Positions 25,661 to 33,331 of a stretch of DNA of 64,000 nt are shown piece after piece; within the stretch, counting starts at the first letter, position 1; every line of letters starts with the position of its first letter. The notes under the pieces were generated by a model. That model did not search any database. It worked only from the letters and a program-made list of their open reading frames with translations, and was not told the origin of the DNA. The stretch comes from WS-9 sp036274595 (GTDB lineage Bacteria; Eisenbacteria; RBG-16-71-46; SZUA-252): contig DASUFL010000087.1 in NCBI GenBank assembly GCA_036274595.1, forward strand, positions 62,001 through 126,000, given 5' to 3'. The translations under genes were made by a program, and so were the position numbers.

Positions 25661-26499
25661 CACCAGTCCCGCGCGTGGATGATGCGCCCCGCCATCCAGA
25701 GCGGCGCGGCCGTCTCGACGAGGAGAACCGCGAGACCTAGCGCCGCGCCTCCGACCGTTCCGAAGAACCCGACGAGCACGGCCGAGGTCGGGCCGAGGAG
25801 CGCTCCCGATCCCACGGCCAAGGTCGTGAGGACGCGCACGAGGTCCACGGGATTGACGAGGAGCGCCGGCAGGAGCACCGCCTGGAGCGGCGCGCCGTGG
25901 AGGAGCGCGGTCGCCCCCAGGATGACGAGATCGTAGGCCACCACCATCAGAAGCCAGAGCGTGAGCGCGGCCGACATCGCCTTCAGGCGATCGGGCCAGA
26001 TCGCGGCGAGGAGGAGCGCGGCGGACACGGAGAGCCATCCGAGCGCGATCGACAGGAACGTGAGCACGAGGAACGCGGGGGCTTGCGCGGCGCCCGCGTT
26101 CCACGCCACGACGAGCCCTCCACCTCCGAACCCGACCGCCTGCGCCACGGTGAGGGCCGCCCCAAGCCCGAGGAACTTCCCGGCGAGCACCTCCCCGCGG
26201 GCGACGGGCTGGGCCAGGAGGAGCGACAGCGACTCGGCGTCCCCGCTCAGGCTGGTCACGCCGAGGAGGAGCGCCGCGAGCGGGACGAGGAAGAGCGAGA
26301 GATTGAGAAGACTCAGGGTGACGCGCGCGAATCCCTGGAAGCCCACCTCCTGGCTCTGCGCGAGTCCGAAGAAGGAGAGCGCCAGGACGACGAGCGCGAA
26401 GAGGATCGAGAAGAGGAAGAGCCAGCGCGACTCGATCGTGCGCCGGTACTCCTCGCGCGCGATGACCAGGATGCGGTGCATGGACCCGTCGGCGCGCAT
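25660..26499 (-). CDS. nosY: NosY-type ABC transporter permease
   Basis: 279-residue integral membrane protein with six helices and a short basic N-terminus (REEYRRTIESRW), typical of ABC-2 permeases of the NosY kind. With NosF it forms the ABC transporter needed to assemble the CuZ centre of nitrous oxide reductase, probably by delivering sulfur. Conserved ABC-2 segment: SGDAESLSLLLAQPVARGEV. The ATG at 26499 shares one base with the upstream stop (TGATG); an internal ATG six residues later is possible. The order nosF-nosL-cupredoxin-nosY within the operon supports the name. Confidence 0.88.
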   Translation of the reverse strand: MRADGSMHRILVIAREEYRRTIESRWLFLFSILFALVVLALSFFGLAQSQEVGFQGFARVTLSLLNLSLFLVPLAALLLGVTSLSGDAESLSLLLAQPVARGEVLAGKFLGLGAALTVAQAVGFGGGGLVVAWNAGAAQAPAFLVLTFLSIALGWLSVSAALLLAAIWPDRLKAMSAALTLWLLMVVAYDLVILGATALLHGAPLQAVLLPALLVNPVDLVRVLTTLAVGSGALLGPTSAVLVGFFGTVGGAALGLAVLLVETAAPLWMAGRIIHARDW

Positions 26500-26918
26500 C
26501 AGCGATGCCCCTTGATGAGGTGAGATCCCGCGACCCGGAGCCGGCCGGCGGGGCGGCCGTCCACCAGCCACGCGAAATCCTCCCCCGGCCGATCGGCGGT
26601 GAACTCCGCGCGGGCCGCGGTGACCCCCGCCACGTGGAGCGGGGAGAGACGGCCTTCGTAGCCGGCGAGCGTGAGCTCGATTGGCTCGTGCCCGTCGTTG
26701 ACAACCTCGAGCGCGACCTTGGCGCCGAGCGGCACCACGGACTCGCCCGGCGTGATCGCTCCGTCCCGGACGTGAATCGACACGGGCACGCGCGCCACGG
26801 CGGTGGTCGCCGATGCGGGCGTTTGGCCCGGGCGCATCCAGCCCGAGTGCGCCAGGAAGCTGAGCGCCATCCCGAGCGCGAGCGCCGCGACCAGGAGGAC
26901 GAGATAGCGGCGCGTCAT
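26499..26918 (-). CDS. Membrane-anchored cupredoxin-like protein of the nos operon
   Basis: 139-residue protein with an N-terminal membrane helix (~4-22) and a beta-rich domain resembling the cupredoxin-like fold (VSIHVRDGAITPGESVVPLGAKVALEVVNDG). The usual copper ligands (Cys plus two His and Met at the C-terminal loop) are not visible, so it may be a structural or chaperone relative rather than a copper carrier. It overlaps NosL by ATGA and NosY by one base, so it is co-translated with the Cu-insertion machinery. A role in copper delivery or NosFY assembly is inferred from context only. Confidence 0.72.
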   Translation of the reverse strand: MTRRYLVLLVAALALGMALSFLAHSGWMRPGQTPASATTAVARVPVSIHVRDGAITPGESVVPLGAKVALEVVNDGHEPIELTLAGYEGRLSPLHVAGVTAARAEFTADRPGEDFAWLVDGRPAGRLRVAGSHLIKGHR

Positions 26919-27346
26919 GACTTGGCTCTCCCGACGAACTCGTGCCAGCGCCCGACGCGACCGTTGGTCTGGGCGCCGACGTCCCGGGCCGATGCCTCGG
27001 TGGCGAACGCGGCCAGGCCGCCGCCCATCGGCGTCGGAAACGAGCCCTGCACCACCCAGACCGTATCGGCGAGACAGAGCTGCGCCTGGTCGTAGTCGGG
27101 AAGGAAGATCGATTCGCCGGGTCGCGCGGGACCTTCGCGGAGCAGGCACTCGATCGAATCGAACTGGCGGTAGTGTCCGCGGCTCCCGCGCACGCACGCG
27201 AAGTGCGTGTCCCGGATGCTCATCCCGCACGACACGCATGGCGCGCCGACGTGAACCCGCGGAGGGCCGCTCCGGTCGCAGCCGAGGGTCAGGAAGAGGG
27301 CCGCCGTCACGAGCCACCCCGTGAGCGTCCGGTGACCGCTACGCAT
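26915..27346 (-). CDS. nosL: NosL copper-chaperone lipoprotein
   Basis: 143-residue lipoprotein with lipobox LTLGC (Cys23). The mature protein has the NosL metal motif CVSCGMSI and, later, FDSIECLL and a C-terminal KS tail. NosL binds Cu(I) and delivers it for the copper centres of NosZ. The start ATG 27346 overlaps the end of nosF by eight bases, and its stop overlaps the next gene (ATGA). Position among nosF, nosY and nosZ is as in other clade II nos clusters. Confidence 0.93.
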   Translation of the reverse strand: MRSGHRTLTGWLVTAALFLTLGCDRSGPPRVHVGAPCVSCGMSIRDTHFACVRGSRGHYRQFDSIECLLREGPARPGESIFLPDYDQAQLCLADTVWVVQGSFPTPMGGGLAAFATEASARDVGAQTNGRVGRWHEFVGRAKS

Positions 27347-28250
27347 CGCGGCGCCCTCCCCGGACCACGGACAGGAACGTCTCCTCGAGCGTCGGACCCT
27401 GCATGTGGAAGGAGCGAAGCTCGACGCCGGCCAAGCGCAGCGCGTCGAGCACCTCGAGGCTCCGTCCGTTCGACGCTCCGACGAGGATCTCGCGCGGTCC
27501 CGGCCGCTCGAAGGGAACCTCGAGCCGCCTGAGCACCGGCTCGGCCGCGTCGGCCTCGCCTTTGGTCTCGATCTTGAGCCGGCTCGCGCGGAGCTGGCGC
27601 TGGCGGAGGTCGTCGAGCCGTTCGATCTGGACCGCGCGGCCGTCCAGGAGGATCAGCACGCGGTCCGCGATCCGCTCGACCTCGGTCAGGAGGTGCGAGC
27701 TCAGCACGATGGTCTTCCCTTCCTCGCGCAGCCGCTCGACGAGCGTGCGGAACTCCCAGGTCGCCTCGGGATCGAGACTCCCCGTCGGCTCGTCGAGTAT
27801 GAGGAGCGACGGATCGCCGAGGAGCGCCTGCGCGAGCGAGAGCCGCTGCGTGTACCCCCCCGAGAGCTCGCCCGCGCGGCGCGCGGCGTGGCTCTCGAGA
27901 CCGACCCGCTCGAGCGCCTGCCCCACCGCCTTCCGCTCCAGCCCTTTCAGGTCCGCGAAGAAGCGGAGCACCTCGAGCACCGTGCGCGCCGGAGCGAACT
28001 CGACGCGCTGCGGCACGTAGCCGAGCGCGCGCCGCGCGCGGGGATCGTGCGGCGGCAGGCGGTCCGGCCCGAGGAGGACGCGTCCGGCATCGGGGCGCGT
28101 GAGGCCGAGGAGCATCTTGAGCGTCGTGGTCTTCCCCGCCCCGTTCGGTCCGATGAGCGCGAAGGTCTCTCCCGGCTCCACGACGAAGTCGAGCCCGTCG
28201 ACCGCCACGATCGCGCCGAAGCGCTTTCGAATGCCTTCGACCCGGATCAT
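27339..28250 (-). CDS. nosF: NosF ABC transporter ATPase
   Basis: 303-residue ABC ATPase. Walker A GPNGAGKT is at 34-41, the signature is LSGGYTQRLSLAQALL, Walker B LLILDEPTG, and the switch His sits in LSSHLL. The C-terminal ~80 residues form the extra domain seen in NosF-like proteins. It powers the NosFY(D) transporter for CuZ assembly. The ATG overlaps the stop of the NosBD fusion (ATGA at 28247-28250), and the end overlaps nosL. Confidence 0.94.
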   Translation of the reverse strand: MIRVEGIRKRFGAIVAVDGLDFVVEPGETFALIGPNGAGKTTTLKMLLGLTRPDAGRVLLGPDRLPPHDPRARRALGYVPQRVEFAPARTVLEVLRFFADLKGLERKAVGQALERVGLESHAARRAGELSGGYTQRLSLAQALLGDPSLLILDEPTGSLDPEATWEFRTLVERLREEGKTIVLSSHLLTEVERIADRVLILLDGRAVQIERLDDLRQRQLRASRLKIETKGEADAAEPVLRRLEVPFERPGPREILVGASNGRSLEVLDALRLAGVELRSFHMQGPTLEETFLSVVRGGRRDA

Positions 28251-30208
28251 GCGCGCGCCCGCACCGCGAGCCCCGCGATGCCGGCGGCCAGGAGGCCGCC
28301 GAACGCCGCGGCGGACGCCCAGGAGGGACCGGCCGCGCGCGCGGCCATGGCCGGAGCCTTCGCCTCGGCCGCGGGGCGGATCAGCGGATGCTCGTCCACG
28401 ATGTCGCTGGGCCGAAGGCTTGGAAACACCCGCTCCGCCACGGCGATCGCGGCGACCGCGGGGCTCTTCGCGAGGAGCGAGAGGTCCGGGTACTGCTTCG
28501 ACAGGAAGGCGAACGCGCTCACCGGCGAGTAGGGCACGTCGCTCAGGCCGTCGCCGTTCAGGTCGTAGGCCTCGTTCTCGCCCCAGTAGTTCCCGGAACG
28601 GCCGTCGTCGAAGCGGTTGTCCGAGTGCCGCATGTCGAGCGCGACCGGATAGTCGTTGTTCAGGAACGTGTTTCCGGCGATGACGTTCCCGGCGCACGAC
28701 GAGTAGAGGAGCATCCCCCACCCGTTGTCCTGGAAAAGATTGTCGAGGAGCCGGTTCCGGTTCGAGTTGTCGAGGAACATGGCGATCGTGTTGTCGACGA
28801 GCCGGTTCTTCCGGAACGTGCCTCCCGAGCAATCGCGGAGCAGGAGGCCGTAGGTGCGCGAACCGCGGTTCGATACCAAGTCGTTCCCCACGACCTCGAG
28901 ATTGTTCGAGAACATGATCGCGCAGCCCGCCACGTTGCGCGTGAAGAGGTTCCCCGTGAGCCGGGTTCCCTGGCAGTACATGGTGTGGAGGCCGTAGCGC
29001 CCATTCCACTGGAGGCGATTCCCGGAGACGTCGGTCCGATCCGCGAACGAGAGATAGATCGCGTCGGCGAAGTGCTCCACCCTGTTCCGCGCGAGCGCCG
29101 CATCGTGAACGTACCACAGGTGGAGACCGTTGCCGGAGCCGCTCTCGTCCATGGGGCGAACGCGGCCCTCGAGGCGGCATCCCTCGACGCGCAGGCGGTC
29201 CGCGCGCTCGGCATACACGCCGTAGAGCACGTCGTCGAGCGTGAGGCGCAGCAGCGTCACATCGGCGGCCTGCAAGATGCGGACGCCGGCGTCGGCCGTG
29301 ATGACGCGCCTGCCGCTCGTTCGCACGACGAGGTCCTCGACCACGGTGCCCGGTGCGGTGATTTCGAGCACGCTTCCCGTGCCCGGCCCTTCGAGGATGG
29401 CGCCAGGCCATCCTCGAACAACCAGCGCGCGGTCGACACGCACGGGCCCCGCGTGGACCCCGGGAAGGAGAGTCACGGTGTCTCCCTCATGGGCGCGGGC
29501 GATCGCGTCGGCGAGCGCGCCTGGGTGGGCCGGGACGGTGATCTCGGAGGCGGATGAGCGGCCCGGCCAGGCGACGACGCAGAGCGCGAGGAGCGCGGTC
29601 GCGACCGCGGCCGCGGCATGCTTCCGCTCCCGCCACTCGAGCCCGATCGCGATCGGGCCGAGCAGCCAAGCGAGTCCGAGGAGCCACGTGCCCGGGCCAG
29701 GCAGGCTCCAGACCTTGAAGTTGGCCATCTTCGAGTAGCCGATCAGAGGTGGCGTGAACGCGTCCAGCTTGATCGCGGCGCGCGGATCCAGGTCGTGGCC
29801 GTAGTGCCAGAGCCAGTACGCGTAGTCCCGGAACATGTAGACCGCGAATCCCGTGAACGCGAGCCAGCCCAGGAGCGCGATGATCCGCCGGTTCACGAGC
29901 GCCGCGACCAGGGCCATGAAACCGAAGAGCGTGAGGAGCTGGGGCAGGTACGTGAATTCGCGAAAATCGGACGCGGTGATTGGGTGCATCCCCACGTAGT
30001 GGTTCAGCGTGTTGATCTTCTGGAGATCGCCGCGGATCGAGTTGGTGTAGATGGTAAGGGTCAGGCCCTCCGGGTACTGCGGAGCCCAGAGCTTCATGGT
30101 CCAGATCGGGAGCACCGGCAGGAAGAAGACCGGGATGAGGACCAGAGCGGCGATCACGATCAGCCGGCGCTCTGCGTTCCGAAACGATCCCCACCAGTAC
30201 GCAACCAT
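28247..30208 (-). CDS. nosD: NosB-NosD fusion: membrane domain joined to copper-centre maturation beta-helix
   Basis: 653-residue fusion. Residues 1-195 form a NosB-like membrane domain: helices at ~17-35, ~89-105, ~108-125 and ~173-190, and a periplasmic loop with WAPQYPEGL and LNHYVGMHPI, as in the clade II gene that follows nosZ. Residues ~196-221 look like a retained signal peptide (basic start, hydrophobic core, SSASE). From ~222 to ~600 comes the NosD right-handed beta-helix (repeats such as GNGLHLWYVHDAALARNRVE), and a C-terminal helix (~628-648) ends it. NosD works with NosFY in making CuZ. ATG 30208 has GGAGG upstream. It is normally two genes; no stop separates them here. Confidence 0.88.
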   Translation of the reverse strand: MVAYWWGSFRNAERRLIVIAALVLIPVFFLPVLPIWTMKLWAPQYPEGLTLTIYTNSIRGDLQKINTLNHYVGMHPITASDFREFTYLPQLLTLFGFMALVAALVNRRIIALLGWLAFTGFAVYMFRDYAYWLWHYGHDLDPRAAIKLDAFTPPLIGYSKMANFKVWSLPGPGTWLLGLAWLLGPIAIGLEWRERKHAAAAVATALLALCVVAWPGRSSASEITVPAHPGALADAIARAHEGDTVTLLPGVHAGPVRVDRALVVRGWPGAILEGPGTGSVLEITAPGTVVEDLVVRTSGRRVITADAGVRILQAADVTLLRLTLDDVLYGVYAERADRLRVEGCRLEGRVRPMDESGSGNGLHLWYVHDAALARNRVEHFADAIYLSFADRTDVSGNRLQWNGRYGLHTMYCQGTRLTGNLFTRNVAGCAIMFSNNLEVVGNDLVSNRGSRTYGLLLRDCSGGTFRKNRLVDNTIAMFLDNSNRNRLLDNLFQDNGWGMLLYSSCAGNVIAGNTFLNNDYPVALDMRHSDNRFDDGRSGNYWGENEAYDLNGDGLSDVPYSPVSAFAFLSKQYPDLSLLAKSPAVAAIAVAERVFPSLRPSDIVDEHPLIRPAAEAKAPAMAARAAGPSWASAAAFGGLLAAGIAGLAVRARA

Positions 30209-30225
30209 GGCTTCCTCCGCGACTA

Positions 30226-30253
30226 AGGCGGGGCCGCGCGTGGGGCCCCGCCT
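30226..30253 (-). promoter_or_regulatory. Hairpin between nosZ and nosBD
   Basis: A perfect ten-base-pair stem (AGGCGGGGCC at 30226-30235 with GGCCCCGCCT at 30244-30253, eight-base loop) lies in the 53-base gap after the nosZ stop. There is no U-run, so it looks more like an mRNA stability or processing element, giving more NosZ than accessory proteins, than a full terminator. Confidence 0.5.
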
Positions 30254-30261
30254 CCCGTGAG

Positions 30262-32154
30262 TCAGCGGCCGATGGCCGCCGCGACCTCTTCGACCTGCTT
30301 GCGGCTGGGACGCTGCACGGCGGCGATGGGAGAGCCCGCCTTGGCGACCTCGATGTATCCCTGCATCTCCTGGTGAAGCGCGCTGCAGAAGTTGGAGCAG
30401 TAGAAGGGGGTGATCCCCGCCTTCGTCGCGACCCAGCGCGCGGTTTTCGTCTCGCCAGGCTCGACCTGCATGTCCATGTTCGAATTCAGGATCCCGAACC
30501 CGTGGGTGATGTCGTCGTCCTGCTCCACGTTCGTCAGGTGGAAATAGATGGTATCCCCTTGGGCCACGCGGATCACATCCGGCGTGAAGTGGGTCCGGAC
30601 CGCGAGCATGTACGCATCGACGCGCTTCCCTTTCCGCTCCACGCGAGCCTGCTCCGCGGTCTTCACAGCCGCCGGATTCGCGTTCTCCGCGAGCGAGTAG
30701 ATCTTCTCGGCCTTCACCTTGGACGCCGCGATGATCTGGCCGTAGTGCGGCTCGGGATAGGTCGGGAAATCGTAGAGGAGCTCCATCTTCGCGCCGCGCA
30801 GATCGATCAGCTGCGCCCCCTCCGGATGCGACGGGCCGACCGACATGTAGCGATCCTTGGAGAGCTTGTCGAGCGCCAGCAGGTACTCGCCCGTGGGATG
30901 CATCGTGCAGCCCTCGGCGGCGACCAGGTGGCCGATCGAATAGTAGACGTCGATCTTGTCGGTCACCTTCCAGGAGCCGACCTTCCACTTCGCGACCTGG
31001 GAGTCGAGGAAGAGCGACGTGTACGCGTTCCCCTTGCCGTCGAACTCGGTGTGGAGCGGACCGAGGCCCACCGGGACCTTGGCTTCGAGCACGTCCTCGT
31101 AGGCCACGACCGGGATCCCGTCCACCTCATCATCGAACTTCTTCCCGTCGATCGCCGCCTGCAGCTTCTTGAAGCTGAAGACCGAGACCTCGGCCTGCAG
31201 CTTGCCCGACGCGCAGATGTACTCGCCGGTCGGGTTCACGTCGCAGCCGTGCGGGCTCTTCGGCGTCGGGATCAGGTAGACGAGCCCCGGCACTTCCTTG
31301 GGATCGAGCACCGGGGCGCCCGCGATCATATGCCCTTTGCCCGCGTCGACGGCCTTCTGGGCTTCCTTCCAGTTCACCGCGGCGACGTAGTCCATCTCGT
31401 TTTGCGACGCCTTCACCTCGAGGGAGTCGAAGGCCTCCTCGCTGTTGTAGCAGGTGAAGAACTGCCACCCCATGCTCGGGCCCTTGCCGGCGTCGGAGAG
31501 ATCCCAGTCGAACGGAGGCATCAGGATCTCGAAGCCCATCGACATGTGGCCGTTCTTGTCGACCTTGATTCCGGCGATGACGCCGTTGAAGTCCTTCTTG
31601 TAGTCGGCGACCTTCGCCACCTTGTCCGTGGGCACGGGCGCCGAGAAGCGGGACGCCGCGAAGACGTATTCCGTGTTCGGCGTGGGATACGGGCACGCGT
31701 GCGCGGCGGAGATGTTCGGGATCGGGCCGTAGATCTCGTGCGTGGTGAAGTCTTTCAAGTCGATCCGGGCGATCCTTGCGTGCGGCATGTCGTTGATGAA
31801 GAGCCACCGGCCGTCGAAGTCGCCGTTCGTCTCGGAGAGGCCGGGATGATGCGCGTCGCCCCAGACGAATCCGCCCAGCATGGCCTTCGACTCCTCGTCG
31901 AATCCGTAGCCCCGCGCGGGCTCGGGCGTGAAGACCGGGATCGTCGTGATGTGACGGCAGGACGGAAGACCATAGACGAAGACCTGGCCGGAGTGGCCGC
32001 CGGAGAGGAACGCGTAGTGCGTGTCGTACTCGCCCGGCTTGACGTACACCTTCTGCGCCGCCGTACCGCCCCCTCCCTTCCCCGCGCAGCCGGCCGCAAA
32101 GACCGCCGCGATCAAAGCGAGGCCGAGAACAGAAGAACCGAGCGAGCGTTTCAT
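30262..32154 (-). CDS. nosZ: Nitrous oxide reductase, clade II, predicted lipoprotein
   Basis: 630-residue nitrous oxide reductase, reducing N2O to N2 with two copper centres. The seven-bladed propeller contains His ligands for CuZ (GGHSGQVF, WGDAHHPGLSETNG, SAAHACPYP, SPHGCDVNPTGEY). The cupredoxin domain has the CuA set Cys586, Cys590, His594 and Met597 in CSNFCSALHQEMQGY, with DITHGFGI upstream. The N-terminus is a Sec lipoprotein signal (lipobox FAAGC, Cys23), not a twin-arginine signal, which marks clade II and implies membrane anchoring. It lies four bases after the cytochrome gene and is followed by nosBD after a hairpin. All catalytic motifs are intact. Confidence 0.97.
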   Translation of the reverse strand: MKRSLGSSVLGLALIAAVFAAGCAGKGGGGTAAQKVYVKPGEYDTHYAFLSGGHSGQVFVYGLPSCRHITTIPVFTPEPARGYGFDEESKAMLGGFVWGDAHHPGLSETNGDFDGRWLFINDMPHARIARIDLKDFTTHEIYGPIPNISAAHACPYPTPNTEYVFAASRFSAPVPTDKVAKVADYKKDFNGVIAGIKVDKNGHMSMGFEILMPPFDWDLSDAGKGPSMGWQFFTCYNSEEAFDSLEVKASQNEMDYVAAVNWKEAQKAVDAGKGHMIAGAPVLDPKEVPGLVYLIPTPKSPHGCDVNPTGEYICASGKLQAEVSVFSFKKLQAAIDGKKFDDEVDGIPVVAYEDVLEAKVPVGLGPLHTEFDGKGNAYTSLFLDSQVAKWKVGSWKVTDKIDVYYSIGHLVAAEGCTMHPTGEYLLALDKLSKDRYMSVGPSHPEGAQLIDLRGAKMELLYDFPTYPEPHYGQIIAASKVKAEKIYSLAENANPAAVKTAEQARVERKGKRVDAYMLAVRTHFTPDVIRVAQGDTIYFHLTNVEQDDDITHGFGILNSNMDMQVEPGETKTARWVATKAGITPFYCSNFCSALHQEMQGYIEVAKAGSPIAAVQRPSRKQVEEVAAAIGR

Positions 32155-32158
32155 GGCA

Positions 32159-32638
32159 CTACCTCCCTTGCGTGTTGGCCGCCGTCAGCTTGCCTTCCGC
32201 TTCAAGCTCCTTGTCCTTCTTCTTCGCGTACTCGATCAGAGCCTTGGCCTCTTCCGGCTTCAGCATCAGATTGGGCATCTGCACCGCGTACTTGCCGAGC
32301 AGCTCGCGCGCGATGGGATCCTCTTTCGTCATCACGTCGGGGTGCAGCATCTGGTTCTCCATCCATTCGGCGGAGCGGCGATGCGTCACGCCGGCCAGGT
32401 CCGGTCCGGTGATGCGCGCCCCGAACGCGTGGCAGGTCGAGCAGGTCTTCGACTTGAAGAGCGCTTCCCCCTTCTCGGCGAGCTGATCGTCCACCGGCGC
32501 CTCCGCTGCGCGCGGACCGGTGTCATGAGGCGAGGTCGCGCTCGCGGTCGGCCCCTCCCCTTCCTTCGCACCGCCGCCGCATCCCGCGAGCGAGAGCGCG
32601 GCCGCCACGCCGATCGTCCACATCACCCATCCCTTCAT
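32159..32638 (-). CDS. Monohaem cytochrome c lipoprotein, likely electron donor to NosZ
   Basis: 159-residue lipoprotein (lipobox LAGC, Cys20) with a flexible Gly/Ala/Pro/Glu linker and a small class I cytochrome c domain. The haem motif is CSTCH at 66-70, and the axial Met candidate is in YAVQMPNLML. The C-terminus is rich in charged residues. Clade II nos clusters often encode such cytochromes (nosC), thought to donate electrons to CuA. Both this protein and NosZ would be tethered to a membrane, which would favour direct transfer (inference). ATG 32638 overlaps the upstream stop (ATGA). Confidence 0.92.
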   Translation of the reverse strand: MKGWVMWTIGVAAALSLAGCGGGAKEGEGPTASATSPHDTGPRAAEAPVDDQLAEKGEALFKSKTCSTCHAFGARITGPDLAGVTHRRSAEWMENQMLHPDVMTKEDPIARELLGKYAVQMPNLMLKPEEAKALIEYAKKKDKELEAEGKLTAANTQGR

Positions 32639-33144
32639 GACGTCACTCCTTTCGAAGGTCCTTGGCGCGGGCCCAGCTCGCAGGACGCAGCCGGGCCGCG
32701 ATTCATCCGGACCGATAGGGCTTCCACCTCGGCTGGTTGGAGCACGCGCTCCGCCACGCCGATCACCAAGGCTTCCTCTTTCCGGATGTGGATCCGGAGG
32801 AGGTCCACCAGATCGCGAATCTGAACCGCCATCTGCTCGTCGCGCGCCTCGCCGGGCAGGCCGAGCATTTCCTCGAGATCCGCGAGCATCATCCGGAGCG
32901 CGCCGTGATCCGCGCGCAGCGGCTCGATGCTCGCCCGCGTCTCGGGGAGCGCGTTCATCAGGGCCGGGTAGAGTACTTCGTCCTCGGCGGCCATATGGCT
33001 CCCGAACTGCCGCACGAGGAGCGCGACGAGGCGGGACACGGCCTGCGTCGGATCCGTGCCGCCGGCCATCGCCTCCTCCATGGCCGCGACCTCGTTGAGC
33101 ACCCGACGGTGGTCTTCTCTCATACGCTCGAAGATCGATTCCAT
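32635..33144 (-). CDS. Hemerythrin-domain protein, first gene of the nos operon
   Basis: 169-residue four-helix-bundle protein of the hemerythrin/HHE type. Candidate diiron ligands are His12, His50, Glu54, His80, His119 and Glu123/124 (REDHRRV, GSHMAAEDE, ADHGAL, IHIRKEEALV). Such proteins sense or scavenge O2 or NO, or repair iron-sulfur centres under nitrosative stress. It has a good ribosome site (GGGAGGAACG before ATG 33144), no signal peptide, and is coupled to the cytochrome gene. Being first in the operon suggests it protects against NO or O2 during N2O respiration (inference). Confidence 0.87.
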   Translation of the reverse strand: MESIFERMREDHRRVLNEVAAMEEAMAGGTDPTQAVSRLVALLVRQFGSHMAAEDEVLYPALMNALPETRASIEPLRADHGALRMMLADLEEMLGLPGEARDEQMAVQIRDLVDLLRIHIRKEEALVIGVAERVLQPAEVEALSVRMNRGPAASCELGPRQGPSKGVTS

Positions 33145-33172
33145 CGTTCCTCCCGTGTGGATCACGAGATGA

Positions 33173-33178
33173 ATTGTC
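33173..33178 (-). promoter_or_regulatory. Predicted -10 element of the nos operon
   Basis: GACAAT on the minus strand gives a predicted start near 33166. This places the palindrome at 33200-33215 at -41.5, the class II activator position of Crp/Fnr proteins. A leader of ~22 bases with a good ribosome site follows. No -35 consensus is visible, as expected for an activator-dependent promoter. Confidence 0.5.
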
Positions 33179-33199
33179 GGAGATTGGGGGCGGGACGCC

Positions 33200-33215
33200 C
33201 ATGACCGCAATCATG
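33200..33215 (-). promoter_or_regulatory. Crp/Fnr-type operator of the nos operon
   Basis: CATGA-CCGCAA-TCATG is a perfect palindrome with the TGA-N6-TCA core used by CRP, FNR and NnrR/DNR proteins. It sits 56 bases upstream of the hemerythrin start codon and at -41.5 of the predicted start site. The divergent gene encodes a Crp/Fnr protein. Confidence 0.6.
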
Positions 33216-33296
33216 GCGCGTCGCGATTTCCGGGATCGCCGGGGAGGCGGCAACCCGATCCGGGACCCTACGTTGAGGGCGAGGGGCCCGGAACGG

Positions 33297-33312
33297 TATG
33301 ATGGCCGTCATA
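33297..33312 (+). promoter_or_regulatory. Crp/Fnr-type operator overlapping the crp/fnr gene promoter
   Basis: TATGA-TGGCCG-TCATA has five-base perfect arms with a central GGCC. Its last two bases are the first two of the TATGCT -10 box, so a bound protein would block polymerase. The start codon is 20 bases downstream. This suggests negative autoregulation. Confidence 0.6.
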
Positions 33313-33316
33313 TGCT
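33311..33316 (+). promoter_or_regulatory. -10 element of the crp/fnr gene
   Basis: TATGCT, the same -10 form seen before several other genes in the window. Predicted start near 33323, leaving a leader of about nine bases before ATG 33332. Confidence 0.45.
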
Positions 33317-33331
33317 CCCTCGAGAGCCCCG

